Assembly: GCA_020853885.1 (NCBI GenBank)
Contig: JADYXZ010000009.1
Location: 124,001 to 188,000 of the forward strand
DNA: 64,000 nt
Reading direction: 5' to 3'
Origin: Bradyrhizobiaceae bacterium
GTDB taxonomy: Bacteria; Pseudomonadota; Alphaproteobacteria; Rhizobiales; Xanthobacteraceae
In this document: positions 1 through 8,370 of the stretch, piece by piece
How positions within the stretch are numbered: the stretch's first letter is position 1
Layout of the letters: every line of letters begins with the position of its first letter
Translations under genes and position numbers: made by a program
Notes under the pieces: generated by a model
The model's database searches: none
Seen by the model: the letters and a program-made list of their open reading frames with translations, nothing else
What the model was told of the DNA's origin: nothing

Positions 1-16
1 TTACAGGAGAAACGCC

Positions 17-1681
17 ATGGACGACATCACGCGCACGCGCGTCGCGCTGAAGTTCCGCGCGCCGTATGACACACCGGAAGCGCGCGGCGCGAAGCCGCCG
101 CAATACCGCCGCTCGGTGGAGAACGGCATGATCGTCGAGCGCGACATCGCCGTGCCGATGCGCGACGGCGCGAAGATCTACATCGACCTGTTCCGGCCCG
201 TGGACGCGCAGCCGGCGCCACCGCTGGTCGCGTGGAGCCCCTACGGCAAGCATTCGCCGAACGACCCGCGCCGCTTCCCCGGCTCCGACGTGAAGATGGA
301 CGCGATCTCCTCCTACACGCCGTTCGAGGGGCCGGACCCGATGTACTGGGTGCCGCGCGGCTACGCGGTGATCGTCGCCGACAAGCGCGGCAACTGGTAC
401 TCGGAAGGCCGGGCGACGTTCCTCTCGCCGGACGAGGCGGAAGACTTCTACGACCTGATCGAATGGGCCGGCACGCAGGACTGGAGCAACGGCAAGGTCG
501 GGCTCACGGGCGTTTCCTATCTTGCTTCTTCGCAATGGCGCGTGGCGGAGCTGAACCCGCCGCATCTTGCCGCGTTCAATCCGTGGGAAGGCTGGGCCGA
601 CACCTATCGCGAGGTAGCGCGGCACGGCGGCATCCCCGACACGCATTTCTGGCCCTATCTCTGGCGGCGCTGGGGTGCGAGCGTTACCGAGATCGAGGAC
701 CTCGAAGCCGCCACGCGCGAGCATCCGTTCTTCGACGACTACTGGGCGTCGAAGGCGTCCGACTACGCGCGCATCGAGGTGCCGGCGTTCGTGGTGGCAA
801 GCTGGACCGACCAGGGGCTGCATACGCGCGGCACGCTGGAAGGCTTCAAGAAAATCTCCTCGAAGCAGAAGTGGCTCGAAGTGCACGGCCGCAAGAAGTG
901 GGCCTATTACTATGAGCCGGAAAGCTTGCAGCGGCTGCAAGCGTTCCTCGACCACTTCCTCAAGGGCAAGGACACGGAAATCAAGGATTGGCCGCGCGTG
1001 CGCTACGAGGTGCGCGACAAATACTATGCCGGCACCTTCAAGCGCGCGGACAACTGGCCGCTGCCGAAGACGAGCTACACCAAGCTCTTCCTCGACGCGA
1101 AAGCGAAGACGCTGAATTCGGCGCCGGTCGCGGAGGCGGCATCCACCGGCTACGATTCGACCACCGCCGACCGCGCGGTGTTCGACTTCACGTTCGACAA
1201 GCCGACCGAGATCGTCGGCCACATGAAGCTGCGGCTGCACATGGCGGCAGAGAGCGCCGACGACATGGATATCTATGTCGGCGTGCAGAAGCTCGACGCG
1301 AAGGGCAATTTCGTTGGCATGGCCTATTACGCGATGTTCGACGACGGGCCGATGGCGCTCGGCTGGCTGCGCGCCTCGCACCGGGAGCTCGACCCGCAGC
1401 GTTCGACGGAGTTCCAGCCGGTGCTTGCGCACAAGCGCGAGCTGAAGCTGAAGCCGGGCGAGATCGTGCCGCTCGACATCGAAATCTGGCCGTCGGGCAC
1501 GCGCTTCGAGAAGGGCGAGAAGCTCCGGCTCGTCGTGCAGGGCAGCGACATCAACCAGTATCCGAAGGACAAGGCATACGTGTATTTCCGCCACGAGGAC
1601 AGCGTGAACAAGGGGCGGCATGTCATCCATGCCGGCGGGCCATACGATTCGCACCTGCTGGTACCGGTCGTGCCCGAGTAA
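17..1681 (+). CDS. CocE/NonD family hydrolase (X-Pro dipeptidyl-peptidase S15-like)
   Basis: The 554-residue protein has the layout of the CocE/NonD group: an alpha/beta-hydrolase core, then a C-terminal beta-sandwich domain (from about residue 330). The nucleophile elbow reads GVSYLA at 165-170, placing the catalytic Ser at about 167. The family usually has GxSYxG, so the last Gly is replaced by Ala. Known members cleave acyl esters or amides such as cocaine and glutaryl-7-ACA; the substrate here cannot be told. No signal peptide is visible, so it is probably cytosolic. The start has a good ribosome site (AGGAG, 7 bases upstream). The SDR gene follows after 30 bases on the same strand, so the two may be co-transcribed. 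Confidence 0.85.
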   Translation: MDDITRTRVALKFRAPYDTPEARGAKPPQYRRSVENGMIVERDIAVPMRDGAKIYIDLFRPVDAQPAPPLVAWSPYGKHSPNDPRRFPGSDVKMDAISSYTPFEGPDPMYWVPRGYAVIVADKRGNWYSEGRATFLSPDEAEDFYDLIEWAGTQDWSNGKVGLTGVSYLASSQWRVAELNPPHLAAFNPWEGWADTYREVARHGGIPDTHFWPYLWRRWGASVTEIEDLEAATREHPFFDDYWASKASDYARIEVPAFVVASWTDQGLHTRGTLEGFKKISSKQKWLEVHGRKKWAYYYEPESLQRLQAFLDHFLKGKDTEIKDWPRVRYEVRDKYYAGTFKRADNWPLPKTSYTKLFLDAKAKTLNSAPVAEAASTGYDSTTADRAVFDFTFDKPTEIVGHMKLRLHMAAESADDMDIYVGVQKLDAKGNFVGMAYYAMFDDGPMALGWLRASHRELDPQRSTEFQPVLAHKRELKLKPGEIVPLDIEIWPSGTRFEKGEKLRLVVQGSDINQYPKDKAYVYFRHEDSVNKGRHVIHAGGPYDSHLLVPVVPE

Positions 1682-1711
1682 GCAAGCGCGCGTGCGCGGA
1701 GGCTTGACCCG

Positions 1712-2575
1712 ATGAAGGACGTTGCAGGCAGGACGGCGGTCGTCACCGGCGCCGCCTCGGGGATCGGGCTGGGCATGGCGCGCACCTTCGCAAAGCACGG
1801 CATGCGGGTCGTGCTCTCCGACATCCACGGCGAGCGGCTGGAAGCGGCGCTCGCAAACGTGCGCGGGTTAGGCGCGAAGGCGATCGCGGTGCCGGCCGAC
1901 GTGTCACGCCGCGCAGAGGTGCAGAAGATCGCCGACGCGGCACTGAACGAGTTCGGCGCGATCCATGTCGCCTGCAACAACGCCGGCATCACGATCCACG
2001 GCAAGTCCGTGTGGGAGGTGACGCCGGAGGAATGGGACTGGATCAGCGGGGTCAACCTGCACGGCGTGATGCATGGAATCCAGATTTTCCTGCCGATCAT
2101 CCGGTCGCACGGCGGCGACGGGCACATGGTCAACACGGCCTCGATCGCCGGCTTCCAGGTGGCGCCGCACCGGCGCAGCGGTTGCTACGCGGCGACGAAG
2201 TTCGCCGTGGTCGCGCTTACGGAATCGCTGTGGAACGACCTGAAGGAGACGCCGGTCGGCGTCTCGGTGCTGGCGCCGGCCGCGGTGAAGACGCGCATCT
2301 ATCAGTCGACCGAGGCGCGGCCGGAGCGCTTCGGCGGGCCGGAGGCGGCGGTGCCCAACCCGCTGCAGAAAGAGCTCGATTTCGGGCTGGAGCCGGACGT
2401 GGTCGGCGACCGCGTGTTGCGCGCGATCCGCGACCGCGAACTTTACATTTTCACGCACATGCAAACCAAGGAATGGCTGCTCGCGCGGCATCAACGCATT
2501 ATCAGCGCGTTCGATGCGTGCGAGGCCTGGATCGCCGAAGATCCCACCGAGCGGGACGCGCAGAGAATCGGCTGA
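1712..2575 (+). CDS. Short-chain dehydrogenase/reductase (SDR)
   Basis: Classical SDR of 287 residues. The nucleotide-binding motif TGAASGIG is at 12-19, NNAG at 89-92, the catalytic Ser at about 144 and YAATK at 159-163 (Tyr159, Lys163). It should carry out NAD(P)-dependent oxidation or reduction of an alcohol/carbonyl pair. Asp37 at the end of beta-2 (LSDIHG) favours NAD(H) over NADP(H). It is slightly longer than the usual 250 residues because of a C-terminal extension. It sits 30 bases behind the hydrolase and may act on its alcohol product, which is inference only. Confidence 0.88.
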   Translation: MKDVAGRTAVVTGAASGIGLGMARTFAKHGMRVVLSDIHGERLEAALANVRGLGAKAIAVPADVSRRAEVQKIADAALNEFGAIHVACNNAGITIHGKSVWEVTPEEWDWISGVNLHGVMHGIQIFLPIIRSHGGDGHMVNTASIAGFQVAPHRRSGCYAATKFAVVALTESLWNDLKETPVGVSVLAPAAVKTRIYQSTEARPERFGGPEAAVPNPLQKELDFGLEPDVVGDRVLRAIRDRELYIFTHMQTKEWLLARHQRIISAFDACEAWIAEDPTERDAQRIG

Positions 2576-2671
2576 GCCGCGCGCCGCTCAAATTGCGGCA
2601 ATCCACAGGGGCGCTTTTCGCCGATCCGCCATTGCCGCGTATAGTGCCCGCCTACTCAAGAGCAGGCACTG

Positions 2672-5600
2672 ATGCGGTTTCACGCCGACCTGCACGTCCA
2701 TTCGAAATATTCGCGGGCGACCAGCCGCGACCTCGACCTTGAGCACCTGGCGGAGTGGGCGGCGCGCAAGGGGATCGGCCTCGTCGGCACCGGCGATTTC
2801 ACGCACCCGGCCTGGGCGAACGAGATCAAAAGCAAGCTCGTGCCGGCGGAGCCGGGCCTGTTCCGGTTGCGCGACGACATTGAGCGCGCGGTCGCCGAGC
2901 GGCTGCCGCCCGCATGCCGCGTGCTGCCGCGCTTCATGCTCGAGGTGGAGATCTCCACGATCTACAAGAAGGGCGAGAAGACGCGGAAGATCCATCACCT
3001 GATCTATGCGCCGGATCTTGCGACGATGGACCGCTTCTCGGCGAAGCTTGCGACGATCGGCAATATCGCGTCGGACGGTCGGCCGATTCTGGGGCTCGAC
3101 TCGCGCGACCTTTTGGAAATCACGCTCGATTCGGGGCCCGGCGCCTATCTCATTCCCGCGCACATCTGGACGCCGTGGTTCGCGGCGCTCGGCTCGATGT
3201 CGGGCTTCGATTCGATCGAGGAATGCTACGGCGATCTCGCGAGCCATATCTTCGCGGTGGAGACCGGGCTTTCGTCGGACCCGGCGATGAACTGGCGGGT
3301 GCCGTCGCTCGACCGCTTCCGGCTGGTCTCCAATTCCGACGCACACTCGCCGGGCAAGCTTGGCCGCGAGGCGACGGCGTTCGACTGCGAGCTCGGCTAT
3401 TTCGCGATCCGCCACGCGCTCGAAACCGGCGAAGGATACGTGGGCACGGTCGAGTTCTACCCTGAGGAAGGCAAGTATCATCTCGACGGCCACCGCAATT
3501 GCGGCGTGCGTTTCGAGCCGAAGGAGACGCTCGCGCATGGCGGGCTTTGCCCATCGTGCGGCAAGCCGCTGACGGTCGGTGTGCTGCACCGGGTGGAGGC
3601 GCTCGCCGGTCGCAGCGAGGAAGAAGCAAAGCCGCCGGCGACGGCCGGCGCAGCGGTCAACCTCGTGCCGCTGCCGGAGATGATTTCCGAGATCGCGAGC
3701 AGCGGGGTCGCGAGCAGGAAGGTCGTCGAGAGCTACGAACGCACGCTCTCGGCGCTCGGGCCGGAACTGCCGCTCCTCGAAGACGTGCCGATCGAGGATA
3801 TTGCGCGCGCCGATGCATTGCTTGGCGAGGCAGTGGCGCGGCTGCGCGCCGGCAAGGTGATCCGCGAGGCGGGCTATGACGGCGAATACGGCGTGATCCG
3901 CCTGTTCGAGGACGGCGAGCTTTCGCAGCGGACGAAGGGTGCGCTCCTGTTCGATGCGCCGGTGGTGCGCAGGAAAACGAGTTCGCCTGAAGCCGCTTCT
4001 CTTATCCCTCCCCCTGCAAGGGGGAGGGTGGCGAGCGAAGCGAGCCGGGTGGGGGTCGAACAGCCGCGGCGTCACCCCCACCCGGCGCCTTCGGCGCCGA
4101 CCTCCCCCTTCCAGGGAGAGGTAAAAGAAAACGAAGACGCAGCGGGCATTCTCGGCTCGCTCGACGCGGATCAGCGCAAGGCTGCGGAAACCGCGGAAGG
4201 CCCGCTCCTGATCGTCGCCGGGCCGGGCTCCGGCAAGACGCGCACCCTCACCCACCGCATCGCGCATCTCGTTGCCGATTGCGGCATGGCGGCGGATGCC
4301 TGCCTCGCCGTCACCTTCACGCGGCGGGCGGCGGCGGAAATGCGCGGCCGGCTCGCGCAACTGCTGCCGGCGGGGGCGAAGCGGGTCGCCATCCACACGT
4401 TCCACTCGCTCGGGCTGGCGATCCTGCGCGAGCATGCGGCGGCGGCCGGCCTCAACCGCGGCTTCCGGATCGCAAGCCAAGCGGACCAGCACGCGATCCT
4501 CACGGAGTTCCGCGGCATCGGCGCGCGCAAGATCGAACAGTTCCTGCGCGCGATCTCGCGGGCGAAGCGAACGGGGGAGCCGCCCGACGAGGAAACGGTC
4601 GAGGCTTTCGCCGCCTATCAGCGCGGGCTGCTGCTGCGAAACCTCGTCGATTTCGACGATCTCGTGCGGCTCGCCGTGAAGCTGCTCTCCGAGCAACCGG
4701 AGATCGCCGCGGCGCTCTGCGAGCGGCTGCAATCCATTTCCGTCGACGAATTTCAGGACATCGACGAGCAGCAATACCGGCTGATCCGGCTGCTCGCGCC
4801 GGACGGCAGGAGCCTGTGCGTGATCGGCGATCCGGATCAGGCGATCTACGGCTTCCGCGGAGCGGACGCTTCGTGCTTCGAGCGCTTCCGGGTGGATTAT
4901 CCGAATGCCCTCACCATCGAGTTGCGGCGCAACTACCGTTCCAGCGGCACGATCATCAGCGCTGCCGCGCAGGTGATCGGTGCGGGGCGCGAGCGCTCGC
5001 TTGCCGAGGTCGTGCGCGAGATGCACGAGCGCATCACGCTGCACGCGGCGCCGACCGACCGCGCCGAAGCCGAGTATGTGGTGCAGACGATCGAAGGGCT
5101 GATCGGCGGGCACAATTTCTTCTCGATCGATACCGGCCGCGCCAACGGCGAGGTCACGCCGGAGCTATCGTTCTCGGATTTCGCGGTGCTCTACCGCACC
5201 GACGCGCAATCGGCGGCACTGGTCGAGGCGCTGGCGCGTTCGGGCATTCCCTTCAAGAAGCATTCGCACGCGCCGCTCGCCGACGAGCCGGCCGTGCGCG
5301 CGCTCCTCGATGCGCTCTACGACCAGCCTGCCGATGCGCCGCTGGCCGAACGGCTGCGTACCGCGGCGGCGCGCTTGCGCGAAAGCGGGACGGCGGCCGA
5401 TGCGGCGCTGCCGCGGCTCCTTTCGCTCGCGGAGACCTGCGAGCGCAACGGCACGCGCTTTGCCGATGTGGTGGCGGTCGCGAGCGAGGCGGATTTCTTC
5501 GATCCGCGTGCCGACCGCGTTTCGCTCCTGACGCTGCATGCCGCCAAGGGACTGGAGTTCCCGGTGGTCTTCATCGTCGGCCTCGAGGACGGGATCCTGC

Positions 5601-5845
5601 CGCTCCATTGGGGCGAGCGCGACGAGGCCACCCTCGCCGAGGAGCGCCGCCTTTTCTATGTGGGCATGACGCGGGCAAAGGACCGGCTGTTCCTCAGCCG
5701 CGCGGGAGCGCGGCAATGGCGCGGCAACCGGCGGGAATTCTCACCCTCGCCGTTCCTCGCCGACATCGAGCGGGAACTTCTCCGGCACCAGGCGCCGCGC
5801 TCACGGCCGCCGCGCGAGGAAGACCGGCAATTGTCGTTGTTCTGA
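2672..5845 (+). CDS. PHP-domain nuclease fused to UvrD-type DNA helicase
   Basis: This 1057-residue protein joins two DNA-repair modules. Residues 1 to about 290 form a PHP/endonuclease Q-like metal phosphoesterase domain (HADLHVHSKYS near the N-terminus, then GTGDFTHPAW), followed by a zinc-ribbon-like segment with paired cysteines (CGVRF...CPSCGKP). From about residue 490 a superfamily 1 helicase follows: Walker A GPGSGKT at about 517, motif II VDEFQDID at about 691, motif III GDPDQAIYGFRGA, and the C-terminal LLTLHAAKGLEFPVVF and YVGMTRAKDR motifs. The linker between modules is encoded by an inserted repeat (see 4003-4124). Expected role: damage recognition or incision coupled to strand unwinding. 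Such fusions are known in alphaproteobacteria, but which lesion is processed cannot be read from sequence. Confidence 0.87.
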   Translation: MRFHADLHVHSKYSRATSRDLDLEHLAEWAARKGIGLVGTGDFTHPAWANEIKSKLVPAEPGLFRLRDDIERAVAERLPPACRVLPRFMLEVEISTIYKKGEKTRKIHHLIYAPDLATMDRFSAKLATIGNIASDGRPILGLDSRDLLEITLDSGPGAYLIPAHIWTPWFAALGSMSGFDSIEECYGDLASHIFAVETGLSSDPAMNWRVPSLDRFRLVSNSDAHSPGKLGREATAFDCELGYFAIRHALETGEGYVGTVEFYPEEGKYHLDGHRNCGVRFEPKETLAHGGLCPSCGKPLTVGVLHRVEALAGRSEEEAKPPATAGAAVNLVPLPEMISEIASSGVASRKVVESYERTLSALGPELPLLEDVPIEDIARADALLGEAVARLRAGKVIREAGYDGEYGVIRLFEDGELSQRTKGALLFDAPVVRRKTSSPEAASLIPPPARGRVASEASRVGVEQPRRHPHPAPSAPTSPFQGEVKENEDAAGILGSLDADQRKAAETAEGPLLIVAGPGSGKTRTLTHRIAHLVADCGMAADACLAVTFTRRAAAEMRGRLAQLLPAGAKRVAIHTFHSLGLAILREHAAAAGLNRGFRIASQADQHAILTEFRGIGARKIEQFLRAISRAKRTGEPPDEETVEAFAAYQRGLLLRNLVDFDDLVRLAVKLLSEQPEIAAALCERLQSISVDEFQDIDEQQYRLIRLLAPDGRSLCVIGDPDQAIYGFRGADASCFERFRVDYPNALTIELRRNYRSSGTIISAAAQVIGAGRERSLAEVVREMHERITLHAAPTDRAEAEYVVQTIEGLIGGHNFFSIDTGRANGEVTPELSFSDFAVLYRTDAQSAALVEALARSGIPFKKHSHAPLADEPAVRALLDALYDQPADAPLAERLRTAAARLRESGTAADAALPRLLSLAETCERNGTRFADVVAVASEADFFDPRADRVSLLTLHAAKGLEFPVVFIVGLEDGILPLHWGERDEATLAEERRLFYVGMTRAKDRLFLSRAGARQWRGNRREFSPSPFLADIERELLRHQAPRSRPPREEDRQLSLF
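4003..4124. repeat. GC-rich palindromic repeat inserted in-frame in the helicase gene
   Basis: About 120 bases inside the helicase gene look like an intergenic dispersed repeat. It has an outer inverted pair of the type CTCCCCCTGCAAGGGGGAG, a second arm pair GGTGGGGGT/ACCCCCACC, and inner small palindromes GCGAGCGAAGCGAGC and GGCGCCTTCGGCGCC. I recall similar elements scattered between genes in Rhizobiales. Here it keeps the frame open and encodes about 40 Pro/Arg/Ser-rich residues exactly between the PHP/zinc module and the helicase module. Confidence 0.75.
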
Positions 5846-5921
5846 TATGCGATCCGCGCGATTTCGGCGCGCGGGGACGATGTGATTTAATGACGGCTCC
5901 CATCTCCCCGCCGGAACTTCC

Positions 5922-7253
5922 ATGACCCACATCCTGCATCGGCAAATCCGCGATCCGTTGCCCGTCGCCGTCGGCGGGCATGGCGTCTATCTGCGCGACG
6001 CGGAGGGGCGCGAATATATCGATGCGTCCGGAGGCGCCGCCGTCTCCTGCCTCGGGCACGACCAGGCGGACGTGAAGCAGGCGATCCGCGAGCAACTCGA
6101 CGCGCTCGCTTACGCGCACACGAGCTTCTTCACGACCAAAGTCGCGGAGGAGCTGGCCGACACGCTGATCGCCGACGCGCCGGCCGGCCTCAGCCACGTC
6201 TATTTCATGAGCGGCGGCTCGGAGGCCGTCGAAGCCGCGCTGAAGATGGCGCGGCAATATTTCGTCGAGCGCGGCGAGCCGCAGCGGCGCTGGTTCATCG
6301 CGCGGCAGCAGAGCTATCACGGCAATACGCTCGGGGCACTCTCGGTCGGCGGGCACATGCCGCGGCGGAAGATGTTTTGGCCGCTGATGATCGACGTGCG
6401 CCACATCGAGCCGTGCTACGCCTACCGCCACCAGCGTGCGGACGAGAGCGACGAAGCTTACGGACAACGCGCGGCCGATCAACTCGATGCCGCGATCCGC
6501 GAGCTCGGGCCGGAGAACGTCATCGGCTTCGTTGCCGAGACCATCGTCGGCGCGACGGCTGGCGCTGTGACGCCCGCGCCCGGCTACTTCAAGCGCATCC
6601 GCGAGATCTGCGACCGCCACGGCATTCTCCTGATCCTCGACGAGGTGATGAGCGGCATGGGCCGCACCGGCACACTGCACGCCTGCGAGCAGGAAGGGAT
6701 CGCGCCCGACCTGCTCGCCGTCGCCAAGGGCCTCGGCGCGGGTTACCAGCCGGTCGGCGCGACGCTGCTGCACCGGAAAATCTTCGACGCGTTCGCCAAC
6801 GGCTCCGGCTTCTTCCAGCACGGCCACACTTACATGGGTCACCCCCTCGCGTGCGCGGCGGCGCTCGCGGTGCAGCGCGTGATCAAACGCGACCGGCTCC
6901 TGGAGAACGTGCAAACGATGGGTGCGCGGCTCGCGCGGCGGCTCGGCGAACGGTTCGGCAATCATCCCTTTGTCGGGGACATCCGCGGGCGCGGGTTGTT
7001 TCAGGCGATCGAACTCGTGACGGACCGCAGTGCGAAAACGCCGTTCGACCCCGCCCGGAAGCTCCATGCCCGCATCAAGAAGGAGGCAATGGCGCGGGGA
7101 TTGATGGTCTATCCGTCCGGCGGCACCGCCGACGGCACCAAGGGGGACCATGTCCTCCTTGCCCCGCCTTTCATCGCCGATGCCGAAATCATCGACACCA
7201 TTGTCGAACGACTGGGCGATTCCGTCGACGCCGCAACGCGCGATTCGATATGA
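5922..7253 (+). CDS. Class III aminotransferase (aspartate aminotransferase family)
   Basis: A 443-residue PLP-dependent fold-type I, class III aminotransferase. SGGSEAVEAALKMAR (about 98-111) is the phosphate-binding region. SYHGNTLGAL follows at 131-140. ILDEVMSGMGRTG (238-250) holds the PLP-ring Asp240, and AVAKGLGAGYQP (267-277) holds the Schiff-base Lys269. Length is typical. Such enzymes move an amino group from omega-amino acids or similar amines to pyruvate or 2-oxoglutarate; the exact substrate is unknown. A short gap of 76 bases separates it from the TRAP transporter genes downstream, whose cargo may be related, but nothing proves it. Confidence 0.85.
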   Translation: MTHILHRQIRDPLPVAVGGHGVYLRDAEGREYIDASGGAAVSCLGHDQADVKQAIREQLDALAYAHTSFFTTKVAEELADTLIADAPAGLSHVYFMSGGSEAVEAALKMARQYFVERGEPQRRWFIARQQSYHGNTLGALSVGGHMPRRKMFWPLMIDVRHIEPCYAYRHQRADESDEAYGQRAADQLDAAIRELGPENVIGFVAETIVGATAGAVTPAPGYFKRIREICDRHGILLILDEVMSGMGRTGTLHACEQEGIAPDLLAVAKGLGAGYQPVGATLLHRKIFDAFANGSGFFQHGHTYMGHPLACAAALAVQRVIKRDRLLENVQTMGARLARRLGERFGNHPFVGDIRGRGLFQAIELVTDRSAKTPFDPARKLHARIKKEAMARGLMVYPSGGTADGTKGDHVLLAPPFIADAEIIDTIVERLGDSVDAATRDSI

Positions 7254-7329
7254 CGGTGGACCCGGGTTCGGCTAGCCTTGCAGGCAGGACGGCGGGGATC
7301 ACCCCGCCCAACCTGCAAGGGAGAGAGCA

Positions 7330-8307
7330 ATGTTGCAGTTCCGAGTGGGGCGTTTGGCCCTCTATGGTGCGGCGGCTGTCTTTATTGCCGCCACCAGTCC
7401 GGCGACGGCACAGCAGAAATTCGTCACGATCGGCACCGGCGGCGTCACCGGCGTCTATTACGCAGTCGGCGGCGCAATCTGCCGCCTCCTGAACAAGGAC
7501 CGCGCGAAGCACGGCATCCGCTGCTCGGTGGAATCGACCGGCGGCTCGGCCTTCAACATCAACACGATCCAGGGCGGCGAGCTCGACTTCGGCATGGCGC
7601 AGTCGGATGTCGCCTTCAACGCGGTCAAGGGCGAAGGCCAGTACAAGGGCAAGGCGTTCGGCGATTTGCGCTCGGTCTATTCCGTGCATCCGGAGCCGTT
7701 CACGGTGCTCGCGCGCAAGGAAGCGAACATCGCAAAGTTCGAGGACTTCAAGGGCAAGCGCTTCAACGTCGGCAATCCGGGCTCGGGCACGCGCGCGTCG
7801 ATGGAGCAGCTGCTCGCGGCAATGGGCTGGAAGCTCTCCGACTTCTCGCTCGCTTCCGAGTTGCGCGCCGACGAACACGGCCCCGCGCTCTGCGACAACA
7901 AGATCGACGGCTTCTTCTACGCGGTCGGACATCCCTCGGCGAACATCCAGGACCCGACGACGACCTGCGGCGCGCAGATCGTTTCGCTCACCGGTCCCGC
8001 CGTCGAGAAGCTGGTCTCGCAGTATCCGTATTACGCCAAGGCGTCGATTCCAGGCGGCATGTATGCGAGCAATCCCAAGCCGACGGAAACCTACGGTGTG
8101 CTGGCGACGCTCGTGACTTCGGCGAAAGTGCCGGAGGCGTCCGTTTATGAGCTCGTGAAGGCGACATTCGAGAACTTCGACGAGTTCAAGAAGCTGCACC
8201 CGGCTTTCACCAATCTCGACCCGGCGAAGATGGTCAAGGACGGCCTGTCCGCTCCGCTGCATCCGGGCGCGGAGAAGTATTATAAAGAAAAAGGCTGGCT
8301 GAAGTGA
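7330..8307 (+). CDS. TAXI-family TRAP transporter solute-binding protein
   Basis: A 325-residue periplasmic binding protein. A hydrophobic signal sequence at about 5-27 (ending ATAQ/Q) precedes [21 protein letters not shown], which is the family signature of TAXI proteins. Strong ribosome site GGGAGAGAG ahead of the ATG. It delivers substrate to the fused permease encoded directly downstream. Characterised TAXI proteins bind glutamate, 2-oxoglutarate and similar dicarboxylates; the ligand here is unknown. A hairpin lies between it and the permease gene. Confidence 0.92.
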   Translation: MLQFRVGRLALYGAAAVFIAATSPATAQQKFVTIGTGGVTGVYYAVGGAICRLLNKDRAKHGIRCSVESTGGSAFNINTIQGGELDFGMAQSDVAFNAVKGEGQYKGKAFGDLRSVYSVHPEPFTVLARKEANIAKFEDFKGKRFNVGNPGSGTRASMEQLLAAMGWKLSDFSLASELRADEHGPALCDNKIDGFFYAVGHPSANIQDPTTTCGAQIVSLTGPAVEKLVSQYPYYAKASIPGGMYASNPKPTETYGVLATLVTSAKVPEASVYELVKATFENFDEFKKLHPAFTNLDPAKMVKDGLSAPLHPGAEKYYKEKGWLK

Positions 8308-8330
8308 TCGGCTGAAGAACTGGAAGATTA

Positions 8331-8354
8331 AGCGGGGCGCGGCGGCGCCCCGCT
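8331..8354 (+). promoter_or_regulatory. Intercistronic hairpin between TAXI binding protein and permease
   Basis: Perfect 10-bp inverted repeat AGCGGGGCGC/GCGCCCCGCT with a 4-base loop and no following T run. It begins 24 bases after the stop codon. Such hairpins usually protect the upstream message or reduce read-through, giving more binding protein than permease. The role is inferred from structure and position. Confidence 0.6.
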
Positions 8355-8370
8355 CAGGTTCTGCTTCAGG

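Noticed and set aside
2588-5113. 841-codon minus-strand frame opposite the helicase gene
   Set aside because: Composition is Arg/His-rich and it mirrors the codons of the real gene; no family motif.
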